Positions 52,856 through 61,290 of a stretch of 64,000 bases of DNA are shown here, in pieces (the stretch's first letter is position 1; every line of letters begins with the position of its first letter). The notes beneath the pieces are model-generated. The model was given only the letters and a program-made list of their open reading frames with translations, was not told the origin of the DNA and did not search any database. The stretch is from NCBI RefSeq assembly GCF_014635345.1, contig NZ_BMCU01000004.1, forward strand, positions 124,001 through 188,000, written 5' to 3'. The translations under genes and the position numbers were made by a program. This DNA comes from Rhodococcoides trifolii (GTDB lineage: Bacteria > Actinomycetota > Actinomycetes > Mycobacteriales > Mycobacteriaceae).

Positions 52856-54040
52856 ATGAGCGTGTTCGATCGGCTGGTGGGGCAGCACGACGTTGTCGCC
52901 GAGCTCACCGACGCTGCCACCGCAGCTCGGGACGGCATCATCGGATCACGGATGACGCATTCGTGGTTGTTCACCGGTCCGCCCGGGTCGGGACGATCGA
53001 TCGCCGCGCTGTGCTTCGCCGCCGCCTTGCAATGCGTCACACCGGGAGAGGTCGGGTGCGGGCACTGTCACGCATGCACAACCACGATGGCGGGCACGCA
53101 CGGTGACGTTCGACGGATCATCCCGCAGGGCCTGAGCATCTCGGTCAAGGAGATGCGCGGAATCGTGCAGACTGCTGCTCGGAAGCCGACGACGGGCAAA
53201 TGGCAGATCGTCGTCATCGAGGACGCCGACCGGTTGGGTGAGCGCGCCTACAACGCGCTACTCAAGGCCGTGGAGGAACCGCCCGAACGCACGCTGTTCC
53301 TGTTGTGTGCGCCGTCCGTGGACCCCGAGGACATCGCCGTCACCATTCGATCGCGCTGCCGGCACGTCGCCCTCGTGACGCCGACTCCCGACGCCATCGC
53401 AAAGGTGCTGCAGGACAACGACAAGCTCGACGAGCGCACCGCACACTGGGCTGCGTCGGTGAGCGGTGGGCACGTCGGCCGCGCACGACGACTTGCGACG
53501 GACAGCGACGCTCGTGACCGCCGTCAGCGTGCGCTGGGCATCGCCCGCGCAGCGTCCAGGCCTTCGACGCAGTACGCCGTGGTCGAGGAATTGGTGAAGG
53601 CGGCGGAGACCGACGCCGTGGAGATGAACGTCGACCGTGAGGAGCAGGAGACCGACGAGCTCCGCACCTCGCTCGGTGCGGGCGGCACCGGTAAGGGTGC
53701 GGCGGGGGCGTTGCGGGGGTCGGCCGGCGTACTCAAGGAACTCGAAGCACGGCAGAAGTCGCGGCGGACCCGCACCGGACGTGATTCGCTGGACCGTGCG
53801 TTGATCGACTTGGCGGGCCTGTACCGGGATGCGTTGTCACGGTCCTACGGGTCGACGGCCACCCTCACTCACCCGGACATGGCCGACGAGGCCGACGGCC
53901 TCTCCAAGGCCGCTACGCCAGAGAAGTTGTTGCGCTGTATCGAGGCGATTCTGGAATGCCGGGAGGCGCTGTCGCTGAACGTGAAGCCGAAGTTCGCGGT
54001 CGATGCGATGGTGGCGACGTTGGGTGCGGCGACGCGATGA
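52856..54040 (+). CDS. holB: DNA polymerase III subunit delta'
   Basis: A 394-residue clamp-loader AAA+ protein (Rv3644c type). The N-terminus reads FDRLVGQHDVVAEL. The P-loop is GPPGSGRS with Arg in place of Lys, in line with delta' not hydrolysing ATP. A zinc module (CGHCHACTTTMAG, near 60-75) and the SRC motif (IRSRCRH near 164-170) follow. The C-terminal 150 residues form the collar domain with an acidic, glycine-rich linker. Start ATG 52856. The tRNA-Thr gene follows after 61 bp, as in mycobacteria. Confidence 0.92.
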   Translation: MSVFDRLVGQHDVVAELTDAATAARDGIIGSRMTHSWLFTGPPGSGRSIAALCFAAALQCVTPGEVGCGHCHACTTTMAGTHGDVRRIIPQGLSISVKEMRGIVQTAARKPTTGKWQIVVIEDADRLGERAYNALLKAVEEPPERTLFLLCAPSVDPEDIAVTIRSRCRHVALVTPTPDAIAKVLQDNDKLDERTAHWAASVSGGHVGRARRLATDSDARDRRQRALGIARAASRPSTQYAVVEELVKAAETDAVEMNVDREEQETDELRTSLGAGGTGKGAAGALRGSAGVLKELEARQKSRRTRTGRDSLDRALIDLAGLYRDALSRSYGSTATLTHPDMADEADGLSKAATPEKLLRCIEAILECREALSLNVKPKFAVDAMVATLGAATR

Positions 54041-54101
54041 CCACCCGTTTTCGTGCATCGGTGAGGCTCCGTTAGACTTGTCGAGGCTCCTGCGGGAGCA
54101 C

Positions 54102-54177
54102 GCCGCCTTAGCTCAGTCGGTAGAGCATTTCACTCGTAATGAAAAGGTCAAGAGTTCGATTCTCTTAGGCGGCTCCA
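54102..54177 (+). tRNA. tRNA-Thr (anticodon CGT)
   Basis: A 76-nt cloverleaf with encoded CCA. The acceptor GCCGCCT pairs with AGGCGGC, D-loop AGCTCAGTCGGTAGAGC, anticodon stem TTTCA/TGAAA with loop CTCGTAA (anticodon CGT, reading ACG), T-arm GAGTTCGATTCTC. All four stems form. Strand plus, in the same orientation as holB. Confidence 0.96.
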
Positions 54178-54184
54178 CCCACAA

Positions 54185-54220
54185 CGGCGCTCAACCACAG
54201 AATTTGTCGGTTGGGCGCCG
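54185..54220. terminator. Terminator after tRNA-Thr
   Basis: CGGCGCTCAACC pairs with GGTTGGGCGCCG (one G-U) around a 12-nt loop, 8 bp after the tRNA and followed by CTTTCGTGTT. It also lies 20 bp beyond the stop of the convergent SDR gene, so it may serve both. Confidence 0.78.
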
Positions 54221-54240
54221 CTTTCGTGTTCGCGTCGGCT

Positions 54241-55038
54241 CTACTGCTTGAACGGATTGAACGTCTTGCCCAGGACGTATCCGACACGGGTGGGTATGGG
54301 TTTGGACGACGCCGCGATCACCTTGTTGACAACCCCGGGCACGCACACGGGGTTGCCGTTCTCGACGGCGCGCCACCCTTCGCGTACCACCGCGTCGGCG
54401 CTCTGCCACAGCACGGAGGGCAGCTTCGACTGGGCTGCATCGCGGGTACCCATGACGTCGTGGAACTCGCTGTGCGTGAAGCCCGGGCACAGCGCGGTGA
54501 CGTTGATGCCGTGGGGCTTCAACTCCATGTCCAGGGCCTGCGACATGTCGAGAACGTAGGACTTGATGGCGGTGTAGAGCAGGCTCGCCGCGGGCGGAAG
54601 CAACGCGGCCAGCGACGACAGGTTCACGATGCGTCCGTACCCGCGCTCCTTCATCCCGGGAACCGCGAGGTGCGCCAGCTCGGTCACGGCGGTGATCATG
54701 ACTTGGATCTCGGCGGCCAGCGTCTCGAAGGGTGCATCGGCGAACGCGGTGTTCCCCGACATGCCGGCGTTGTTGATCAGGATGTCGACGTGCAGACCCA
54801 GGGACGTCGTTCTCTCCATGATGGATCGGGGAGCCTCGCGATCAGCGAGGTCGGCCGCCAGAACCTCGCACCGCACTCCGTGTTTCGACGACAGTTCGGC
54901 GGCCAGCGCGGTGAGGCGGTCTTCGCGTCGCGCTACCAGAATCAGGTCGTGGCCTTCGGCGGCCAGGTGGCGGGCGAACGCCGCACCGATGCCTGCTGAT
55001 GCGCCGGTGACCAGCGCAGTGCGGCCCGAGCTCGACAT
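54241..55038 (-). CDS. Short-chain dehydrogenase/reductase
   Basis: A 265-residue classical SDR. Cofactor motif TGASAGIG (11-18), NNAG (90-93), catalytic Ser near 142, Tyr156 and Lys160 (YTAIK). The C-terminus ends GKTFNPFKQ. It is an NAD(P)-dependent oxidoreductase of unknown substrate. ATG 55038 with GGAGG upstream. Divergent from a TetR gene; two 17-bp operators lie between, so it is the likely target of that repressor. Confidence 0.9.
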   Translation of the reverse strand: MSSSGRTALVTGASAGIGAAFARHLAAEGHDLILVARREDRLTALAAELSSKHGVRCEVLAADLADREAPRSIMERTTSLGLHVDILINNAGMSGNTAFADAPFETLAAEIQVMITAVTELAHLAVPGMKERGYGRIVNLSSLAALLPPAASLLYTAIKSYVLDMSQALDMELKPHGINVTALCPGFTHSEFHDVMGTRDAAQSKLPSVLWQSADAVVREGWRAVENGNPVCVPGVVNKVIAASSKPIPTRVGYVLGKTFNPFKQ

Positions 55039-55052
55039 GGTGCCTCCACTCT

Positions 55053-55069
55053 CTTGAACGATCGTCAAG
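55053..55069. promoter_or_regulatory. TetR operator 1
   Basis: CTTGA-acgatcg-TCAAG: inverted repeat with 5-bp arms and a 7-bp spacer, 15 bp upstream of the SDR start. It repeats with the same arms and spacer length at 55084. Confidence 0.75.
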
Positions 55070-55083
55070 GATGGTAACAGCGT

Positions 55084-55100
55084 CTTGAAGGTCGATCAAG
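55084..55100. promoter_or_regulatory. TetR operator 2
   Basis: CTTGA-aggtcga-TCAAG: same arms and spacing as operator 1, centres 31 bp apart (about three helical turns), 15 bp upstream of the TetR start. Position fits joint control of both divergent genes. Confidence 0.75.
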
Positions 55101-55114
55101 ATAGAATGTGATCC

Positions 55115-55654
55115 ATGCCCAGAAACCGCGGTTTGCACGATCGGGAAAGCAAACGTGCAGACATCGTGACGGCCGCACGTGAGCTGTTCGTATCCGACGG
55201 CTTCGATCGGACCTCGATCAGCCGACTCGCGCGGGCGGCCGGCATCACCCCGAACACGCTGTACTGGTACTTCACCGACAAGGACGACATCCTGGTGGCC
55301 GTCCTGACCGAGATCGTCGCCGAAGATGCCGCGGCGTACGTCGACATCGCCGACCGTCCGCTCGTCGACCGCCTGTCCTGGCTGGTGGAGCGGCTACAGC
55401 AGGTTGGCCCGTTGGTGACGACCGTGCACGATCGTGCAGACAAATCCACTGCAGTAAACAACTGGCACAACGGCTTTCACCAGTTTGCCGAGTCCTTGTT
55501 CCTCGCTGACGTGGAGGCGGCCGGTCTGTCGGGTCCTCGAGCGGATGCGATGGTGCGCATCGGCACGTTCGTCGTCGAGGGGCTGTTGACGCACGCACCG
55601 GCGCCCGAGGTCACCCGTGCGGTGATCGACACACTGGTCGACGCCATGTCCTGA
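55115..55654 (+). CDS. TetR family regulator
   Basis: A 179-residue repressor. TetR HTH at residues 15-60: IVTAARELFVSDGFDRTSISRLARAAGITPNTLYWYFTDK with the usual YWYF recognition-helix end. The C-terminal domain is unassigned. ATG 55115. It probably represses itself and the divergent SDR through the twin CTTGA-N7-TCAAG sites. The lipase gene follows 23 bp downstream and might be co-transcribed. Confidence 0.9.
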   Translation: MPRNRGLHDRESKRADIVTAARELFVSDGFDRTSISRLARAAGITPNTLYWYFTDKDDILVAVLTEIVAEDAAAYVDIADRPLVDRLSWLVERLQQVGPLVTTVHDRADKSTAVNNWHNGFHQFAESLFLADVEAAGLSGPRADAMVRIGTFVVEGLLTHAPAPEVTRAVIDTLVDAMS

Positions 55655-55677
55655 GCTCGGCGGGCACACTGGACGGA

Positions 55678-56487
55678 GTGTTCGCCTCCCTGTCCCCAGC
55701 CCGCCGACGCCTCGTCATCGGTGTGATCGCCCTCGTCCTGGTGGGGGTCGTCGCACTCGTGGTGTCCGTCGTACTGGCGCGCAACACGAACACCCCCATC
55801 GCCCAGGTCGACCAGTCGTTGCCCGGTCCGGTGCTGCTGGTCCCCGGGTACGGCGGCTCCACCGACGCGCTCGAGGTTCTTGCAGACAGACTGCGGGCAG
55901 AGGGCCGCGACGCCACCGTGGTGGCCCTTCCCGACGGCGGTACCGGCGACCTCATGGACCAGGCAAGCACCCTCGAGGATGCCGTCGACGCCGCACTGAC
56001 GAGGACCGGAGCGACCTCGGTCGACGTCGTCGGGTACTCGGCCGGGGGCGTGGTGGCCCGGATCTGGGCCGCCGATCTGGGCGGCGCCGAGCAGGCTCGG
56101 CGCATCGTCACCCTCGGCTCCCCACACCACGGCACGCAGGTGGCGGGGCTGGCGGCTCAGTTTCTGCCCGGCCAGTGCCCGACCGCATGTCAGCAGCTCG
56201 CTCCGGACAGCCCCGTCCTCACCGCCCTGAACGCCGACGACGAGACACCGGCGGGACCGGAGTGGGTGTCGATCTGGACCGAGGTGGACCAGGTGGTCAC
56301 CCCGCCGACCTCGGCCAGCCTCGACGGGGCGATCGATATTCCGGTCCAGAGTGTGTGTGCGGACTCCACCGTCGATCACGGCAACTTGCCCCGCGATCCC
56401 CTCGTCGGCGCGATGGTGTCGGCGGAGCTGAACGGCGACTCCACAACCCAGCTGGGCGCGGGTGACTGCACCGGCCTCAGCTCGTGA
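55678..56487 (+). CDS. Membrane-anchored lipase/esterase (alpha/beta hydrolase)
   Basis: A 269-residue class 2-type lipase. The N-terminal helix (residues 11-34) is a signal anchor. GYSAGG has nucleophile Ser121; the oxyanion/entry motif VPGYGGS lies at 55-61; STVDHGNLP holds a likely catalytic His near 244. Cysteines in PGQCPTACQQL and the final GDCTG suggest disulfides outside the cell. GTG start. Extracellular hydrolysis of esters is inferred. It overlaps the convergent ABC permease gene by 11 bp. Confidence 0.85.
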   Translation: MFASLSPARRRLVIGVIALVLVGVVALVVSVVLARNTNTPIAQVDQSLPGPVLLVPGYGGSTDALEVLADRLRAEGRDATVVALPDGGTGDLMDQASTLEDAVDAALTRTGATSVDVVGYSAGGVVARIWAADLGGAEQARRIVTLGSPHHGTQVAGLAAQFLPGQCPTACQQLAPDSPVLTALNADDETPAGPEWVSIWTEVDQVVTPPTSASLDGAIDIPVQSVCADSTVDHGNLPRDPLVGAMVSAELNGDSTTQLGAGDCTGLSS

Positions 56488-57289
56488 TGTCCTTCGTCGT
56501 GAAGTTCGCCCACGCGGCTCCGAGCAGAACGACGACGTAGACGGCCTGCAGTCCGACACCGCGCAGCAGGTCCCGCATCGGCACCGGGTCGCGGAACAGG
56601 TCGACGAAAGCCAGCCAGTACCTCGTCGGCAGATACGGCGCGAGGGCGTCGGCCGCGTCCAGAGTCAGCAGCAGTGAGCTGGCGATGAGGAACGCCAAGG
56701 CGCCCAGTGTCGCGGCAAGCGGAGAGTCGGTCAAGGTCGAGAGGAACAGCCCCATGGCGGCGACGCCGAGCATGGACAGGGTCACGTAGAGCACCGCGAC
56801 GATGGTGCGTACAGCGATCTGTTTTTCGGTCAGCGGCGTGCCGGAGACACTGGCGACGCCCGCGAGGGTCGAACTTTCGAACAGCGCGGTGCCGACGAAG
56901 TACGCGGTCACGGCGACGACGACTACGGCGAGCAGGACGAACGCGGCCACCGAGATCAGTTTCGCAACCAGCAGCCGGGTTCGCCCTACCGGTCTCGCGA
57001 GTAGGTACCGCAGGGTCCCGGCCTGGGCTTCCCCGGCAACCGAATCACCGGCGATCACCGCCACGGCGACCGGCAGAAACAGCGGCAGCACGATGGCGAG
57101 CGCCGCAAGCGGGAAGAGCTGACCGTTGTTCAGGACCGCCGAGAGAAAGGCGGGACCTTCACCGGGCCGCGGACCGACGTCGGTCAGGGCCAGGAGGGCG
57201 GCCACGATGGTGGGCAGTAGATCGAGCAGAAGAATGACGACCCAGGTGCGGGGGCGGCGCAGCATCGCGCCCAGCTCGACGCCGATCAC
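56477..57289 (-). CDS. ABC-2 type permease
   Basis: A 270-residue membrane protein with six helices and the ABC-2 pattern: RRPRTWVVILLLDLLP start, then LPVAVAVIAGDSVAGEAQAGTLRYLLARPVGRTRLLVAKL, the typical cytoplasmic coupling segment near residues 73-112. It pairs with the ATPase gene upstream (ATGA overlap of 4 bp). Export of a drug or lipid is the usual role; cargo not assignable. Confidence 0.88.
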   Translation of the reverse strand: MIGVELGAMLRRPRTWVVILLLDLLPTIVAALLALTDVGPRPGEGPAFLSAVLNNGQLFPLAALAIVLPLFLPVAVAVIAGDSVAGEAQAGTLRYLLARPVGRTRLLVAKLISVAAFVLLAVVVVAVTAYFVGTALFESSTLAGVASVSGTPLTEKQIAVRTIVAVLYVTLSMLGVAAMGLFLSTLTDSPLAATLGALAFLIASSLLLTLDAADALAPYLPTRYWLAFVDLFRDPVPMRDLLRGVGLQAVYVVVLLGAAWANFTTKDITS

Positions 57290-58221
57290 GCGGTCACCGC
57301 CGTCCGTGACGGGACGCGGTCGGCACTCTCGCCCGTGGCGGCCAGCACCGACTGCTCCAGACTCATCCGCTGCGGGCTCAGCTCACCCACCCGGACACCG
57401 CCCTCGACGAGAAGGCGGTTCAGCTGGGCCGGGTCCGGGTGCTCGACGACGAGTTGTTGATCCTCCCGCTTCAGCACGGTGGCGCCGTCGACACCGGAGA
57501 GCAATGCGACGGCGTCGGCCGGGTCCGGGGTACGCACCAGCACCCGTCCGGTCGGTTGTTGCATCGCGGAGAGTTGATCCTGCAGGACGAGGCGACCCCG
57601 GTCGAGAACTCCGACCCGGTCGCACAGCTGTTCCACCTCGGCCAACAGGTGACTCGAAAGAAAGACGGTGGTGCCGCGGGCGTGCAGGCCCAGCAGCAGT
57701 TCCCGAATCTCCAGGATCCCCTGAGGGTCGAGGCCGTTCGTCGGCTCGTCGAGAATGAGGAGCTCGGGGGTGCGCATCAAGGCTGCGGCCAGCCCCAGGC
57801 GTTGCCGCATGCCGAGGGAGTACTGCTTCACCGGTCGGCGTCCCACTCCGGCAAGACCCACCTGCTCCAGGGCCTCGTCGACGCGGGTGCGCCGGGTGCG
57901 CCGCGACCCACCAGGGCCGGCTGCGTCGAGCAGCGTGAGGTTCCGCCGGCCGGAGACGTTGGGGTACGCGGCCGGGTTCTCGATCAGCGCTCCCACCCGC
58001 GGCAGGACATTCGTGCGCCGCCGCGGCATCTCTTCTCCGAGCACCTGCATCTCACCGGAGGTGGCCAGCACCAGTCCGAGAAGCATCCGTACCGTCGTCG
58101 TCTTTCCGGAGCCGTTCGCGCCGACGAATCCGTAGATGTCGCCGGCGCGTACGTCGAGGTCGATGCCGTCCACCGCCCGTACCGATCCGTAGCGCTTGGT
58201 CAGGCCGGTCGTGCGGATCAT
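57286..58221 (-). CDS. ABC transporter ATPase (CcmA/DrrA type)
   Basis: A 311-residue ATPase. Walker A GANGSGKTT (near 33-41), signature YSLGMRQRLGLA (near 130-141), Walker B LLILDEPTNGLD (near 150-161) and H-loop SSH (near 187). The C-terminal 100 residues are the DrrA-type extension. Partner of the adjacent ABC-2 permease. Its start overlaps the stop of the next upstream gene by 4 bp, so the three genes form one operon. Confidence 0.92.
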   Translation of the reverse strand: MIRTTGLTKRYGSVRAVDGIDLDVRAGDIYGFVGANGSGKTTTVRMLLGLVLATSGEMQVLGEEMPRRRTNVLPRVGALIENPAAYPNVSGRRNLTLLDAAGPGGSRRTRRTRVDEALEQVGLAGVGRRPVKQYSLGMRQRLGLAAALMRTPELLILDEPTNGLDPQGILEIRELLLGLHARGTTVFLSSHLLAEVEQLCDRVGVLDRGRLVLQDQLSAMQQPTGRVLVRTPDPADAVALLSGVDGATVLKREDQQLVVEHPDPAQLNRLLVEGGVRVGELSPQRMSLEQSVLAATGESADRVPSRTAVTA

Positions 58222-59309
58222 GTGGCTGCTCCTCCGAGCTGCAGTGCGGCGGTGGCCAAGGTTTGCGCGGTGACGGTGCCGGAGAGCAGGTACCGTCGCC
58301 CGTCTTCATTGGGCCCTGTGACCAGGGCATTGAGCGGACCTATCGACAGGGCGACGGTGTTGCCCGTGACGACCGCGCCGGGGGCGGCCCGCAGCTGGTC
58401 GACGAGGCTGCGCCCTGCTCGTCGCGGCAGGGGAGCGGCCACCAACTCGGTCACGCCGCGACCGTAGATGCCCACGGACCCCTGTCCGTCGCGGCTGTTC
58501 AGGTCGAGGCCGGACAGGGTGGCGGGGAGGCTGCGGGTGTCGATCCGGTCGGCGAAGGAGGCGATGTCGGTGCCGCCCTCCTGCTGCACGTCCGCCCCGG
58601 GCGGAGGGATGAAGCGCACGGTGTCGGCGTCGGGAGTCGCCCCCGAGAAATCGAGAAAGGTGGTGCTCACGATCGGGCGGCCCGCGCCGGCGGCAAGCAC
58701 GTCGACCTTCAGCGGGATACCACTGTCGGGGTCGACCCACACGTCGACCTCGGTGACGGTGCTCTGCGGTTGGTTGGGGACGAGCCGCAGGCCGGGCGCG
58801 TCGCGACCGGCGAGCCGACGGGTCGGCAGCCGGGTCACTTCGTCTGCGGTCGCCTCGCTGAGCAGCCGTCGGCCGAGCTCCGGTGGCAGCAGGTCGGCCT
58901 CGCGGGGCAGTCGCAGGCTCGGCTCGGGCACCGGGCTGACCACGGCGGTGTTTTGCTCGTAGTCCCATCTCCACAGTCGCCTCGGGGTCCGGTAGAGATC
59001 GCGTTCGCCGCCGAGGCGGATGGTGTCGACTCGCCAGCTGACCGGACTGCGGAACCAGGCGCGCAGGTTCGTGGTGTCACCGAGCAGATCCGGCAGCCCG
59101 CCCAGCCCATCGGTGACCGGCAGGACGATGCCGCCGACCGCTTCGGCGTAGCCCGAGTACGGGGTCGATGTGGACGACTGGACGCGGGCGAGTAGCTCGG
59201 CGGCTCCCACCTCCGACTCGTCGACGGGCAGTCGCGCGACTATCGACGGGGTTGCCACGAGCATGGCGAGACCGAGCGCCACCGCCAGCCACCGCCACTT
59301 CTTACGCAC
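58218..59309 (-). CDS. Secreted LolA/MucB-like protein, first gene of ABC-2 operon
   Basis: A 363-residue exported protein. GTG 59309 starts a basic segment and signal helix (VRKKWRWLAVALGLAMLVATP), and the body resembles the LolA/RseB (MucB) lipid-binding fold: SSTSTPYSGYAEAVGGIVLP, then VDVWVDPDSGIPLKVDVLA near 190-208. It probably works outside the membrane with the exporter, binding a hydrophobic ligand or acting as a sensor. Stop overlaps the ATPase start. No lipobox Cys is visible. Confidence 0.8.
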   Translation of the reverse strand: MRKKWRWLAVALGLAMLVATPSIVARLPVDESEVGAAELLARVQSSTSTPYSGYAEAVGGIVLPVTDGLGGLPDLLGDTTNLRAWFRSPVSWRVDTIRLGGERDLYRTPRRLWRWDYEQNTAVVSPVPEPSLRLPREADLLPPELGRRLLSEATADEVTRLPTRRLAGRDAPGLRLVPNQPQSTVTEVDVWVDPDSGIPLKVDVLAAGAGRPIVSTTFLDFSGATPDADTVRFIPPPGADVQQEGGTDIASFADRIDTRSLPATLSGLDLNSRDGQGSVGIYGRGVTELVAAPLPRRAGRSLVDQLRAAPGAVVTGNTVALSIGPLNALVTGPNEDGRRYLLSGTVTAQTLATAALQLGGAAT

Positions 59310-59436
59310 ACCTTCAACCGTACGGACGTCTCCGGTGGGCGGCCGGTGAGCAGACGTTCGACCGCAAGGGCGCCTCTCGCGCCGATGACATTCGACGTCG
59401 CGGGAGGTCTGTTCATTCAACCGAAGGAGACGTGGG

Positions 59437-59841
59437 CTGAGTGCCGACGCCTTTGCGGGCACGCCCCTTCGACAGACCTTCGAAGTACACAACCCGGAAG
59501 GTGGGGCATTCGACGCCTACGTCGAGAAGATGAAGCGCCTGAACGTCGACGACCAGAACATCGGCGACGACGAGATGCGGTCCATTCAGGCGCCGACCAT
59601 GGTGATCATCGGAGACGCCGACGGCGTGACGCCCGGTCACGCGCTCGAGATGTTCCGTTTACGCGGTGGCGGCGACGAGAAAGCCGCGGCAACTGGGGTA
59701 TTGGACGCCGTGCCTGCCGCGCGCCTGCTGGTACTACCGGGGATGTCGCACGTCGGCATATCGGGGGAGTCGGAACTGGTGGGCCCCCTCGTCGAGGATT
59801 TCTTGGACGACGTCCCGCCGACTACGCCGCGCTTGTTCTAG
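59437..59841 (+). pseudogene. Remnant of an alpha/beta hydrolase gene
   Basis: The reading frame from LSADAFAGTPL to the stop (about 134 residues) looks like the C-terminal half of an alpha/beta hydrolase: IQAPTMVIIGDADGVTPGHALEMF carries the acid Asp and MSHVGISGES the catalytic His. The nucleophile half, including the oxyanion and G-x-S-x-G motifs, is absent upstream. No good start codon precedes it, and ATG 59530 would begin inside the fold. Decay by 5' deletion is inferred; a short expressed remnant cannot be ruled out. Confidence 0.7.
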
Positions 59842-59889
59842 AACCAGACGGAGAGCATTCGCTCACGGCGCGGCGTAGGGTCTGCGTCC

Positions 59890-60870
59890 ATGAACGAGCA
59901 GCGGGGGTTGGCTCGAAGTGTTGTCGGTGACGGGGTTCCGCTGCTGATGGCAACGGCCGGGATACTGGCCCTGGCAGGCGGATTCGCGATGTTTCTCTCG
60001 TTGACGGGAGAATTTCTACCGCACGATCTGGCGTACCTCGGTATGAGCGCAGACGAACTCTGCGGTATCGCCGACTGCCACGTCGTGCACTTCATGTTGC
60101 ACGACCGGATGGCGTTCGGCGGATCGGTCTTCGGGATCGGGGTGTTGTACGGGTATCTGGCACTGTTTCCACTGCGACGCCGGGAGTCGTGGGCATGGTG
60201 GCTGCTCGCGTTGTCGGGAGTGCTCGGATTCTCGAGCTTTCTCGGCTATCTCAGCTTCGGCTACCTGGACACCTGGCACGCTGCGATCACTCTGTTCTTG
60301 TTGCCGCTGTTCGTCATCGGGCTGATCATGACGTGGCGAACCCTGGAACATCCTCGCTCTCTCGCGGTCGTTGTGGTACCTGTTGCACGCCCGAACTTTC
60401 GCACGCGCGCCGGGATCGGGCGGGTATGTCTTCTCTTGGGCGCGGCAGGGACGTTCGCGGCGGGAACCGAGATCTTTCGCATCGGTCTGATGGAGACTTT
60501 CGTCCCGGCCGACCTGACGTTTCTCGGGGTATCCGCGGACCACCTCGAGCACCTCAACGATCGACTGGTGCCCCTCGTCGCGCACGATCGAGCCGGGTTC
60601 GGTGCTGCTGTGGTCATCCAAGGCCTGCTGTCGTTCGGTTGTCTGTGGTCGAACTCAACCAGTGTCGAAGTGTCGAAGGCGCTGTGGCAAACCATCTTCC
60701 TGGCCGGCGTCGTGTCGTTGAGCGCGGCTATCGGGACTCATTTCATCGTCGGATACATCGACCTGTGGCACCTGGCGCCGCCCGTCGCTGCAGCTGTTGC
60801 GCTGGTCGTCGGCTTGACCCTGTCGTATCCGGTTTCGACTCGACCGGTCGTGACGCGAGAACCAGTCTGA
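59890..60870 (+). CDS. Internally duplicated membrane protein, unknown family
   Basis: A 326-residue protein with about eight helices, built from two tandem homologous halves. Half one has FLPHDLAYLGMSADEL (42-57), HDR at 71-73 and GYLDTWH at 124-130. Half two has FVPADLTFLGVSADHL (204-219), HDR at 232-234 and GYIDLWH at 288-294. Paired His and Asp residues could bind metal or heme at the outer face. ATG 59890. No neighbour explains it. Not recognised. Confidence 0.75.
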   Translation: MNEQRGLARSVVGDGVPLLMATAGILALAGGFAMFLSLTGEFLPHDLAYLGMSADELCGIADCHVVHFMLHDRMAFGGSVFGIGVLYGYLALFPLRRRESWAWWLLALSGVLGFSSFLGYLSFGYLDTWHAAITLFLLPLFVIGLIMTWRTLEHPRSLAVVVVPVARPNFRTRAGIGRVCLLLGAAGTFAAGTEIFRIGLMETFVPADLTFLGVSADHLEHLNDRLVPLVAHDRAGFGAAVVIQGLLSFGCLWSNSTSVEVSKALWQTIFLAGVVSLSAAIGTHFIVGYIDLWHLAPPVAAAVALVVGLTLSYPVSTRPVVTREPV

Positions 60871-60889
60871 GCCAGACTCGTAGCTGTCT

Positions 60890-61279
60890 TCACCGACCCC
60901 GCCTGCGCCACACGTCGGCCGACTGCGCTCCCACCGAGTCGTCGTGAGTCTGCTGAAAGTTCCTCCCGCCACGCGCGAACGTCCGCAACGTCGCCGGTGG
61001 CACTTCCGCCTCGGGCACGGGCTCAGCGGTCCATCGGCACGTGCGGGCGTACGTCAGCTCCGACGCAAGCGCCTCGAGGCCGTGATCCTCGAACAGCGGA
61101 CCGGAGATGCGACCGAGAAAGAACTCGCCGCTGCTCGTTCGGGTCCAGACGAACGAACCGTCGGCAACCTGCTCGAAGCGGTCGACTCTGCGCACGGAGC
61201 GTTCGTCCGTTGCCGACATACCGCACACGCCGAGCACCACAGCTCGGTCGGCACCGTCGATCATCGGCGCGCGATACAC
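60890..61279 (-). CDS. Hypothetical protein
   Basis: A 129-residue protein, not recognised. The N-terminal 85 residues look folded, with WTRTSSGEFFLGRISGPLFEDH and ASELTYARTCRWTAEPV segments, and the C-terminus is basic (RRRGR). GTG 61279 is 12 bp downstream of the reductase stop on the same strand, so the two may be one unit; ATG 61264 is the alternative start. Codon usage looks normal. Confidence 0.6.
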   Translation of the reverse strand: MYRAPMIDGADRAVVLGVCGMSATDERSVRRVDRFEQVADGSFVWTRTSSGEFFLGRISGPLFEDHGLEALASELTYARTCRWTAEPVPEAEVPPATLRTFARGGRNFQQTHDDSVGAQSADVWRRRGR

Positions 61280-61290
61280 CAGTTCGTCGA

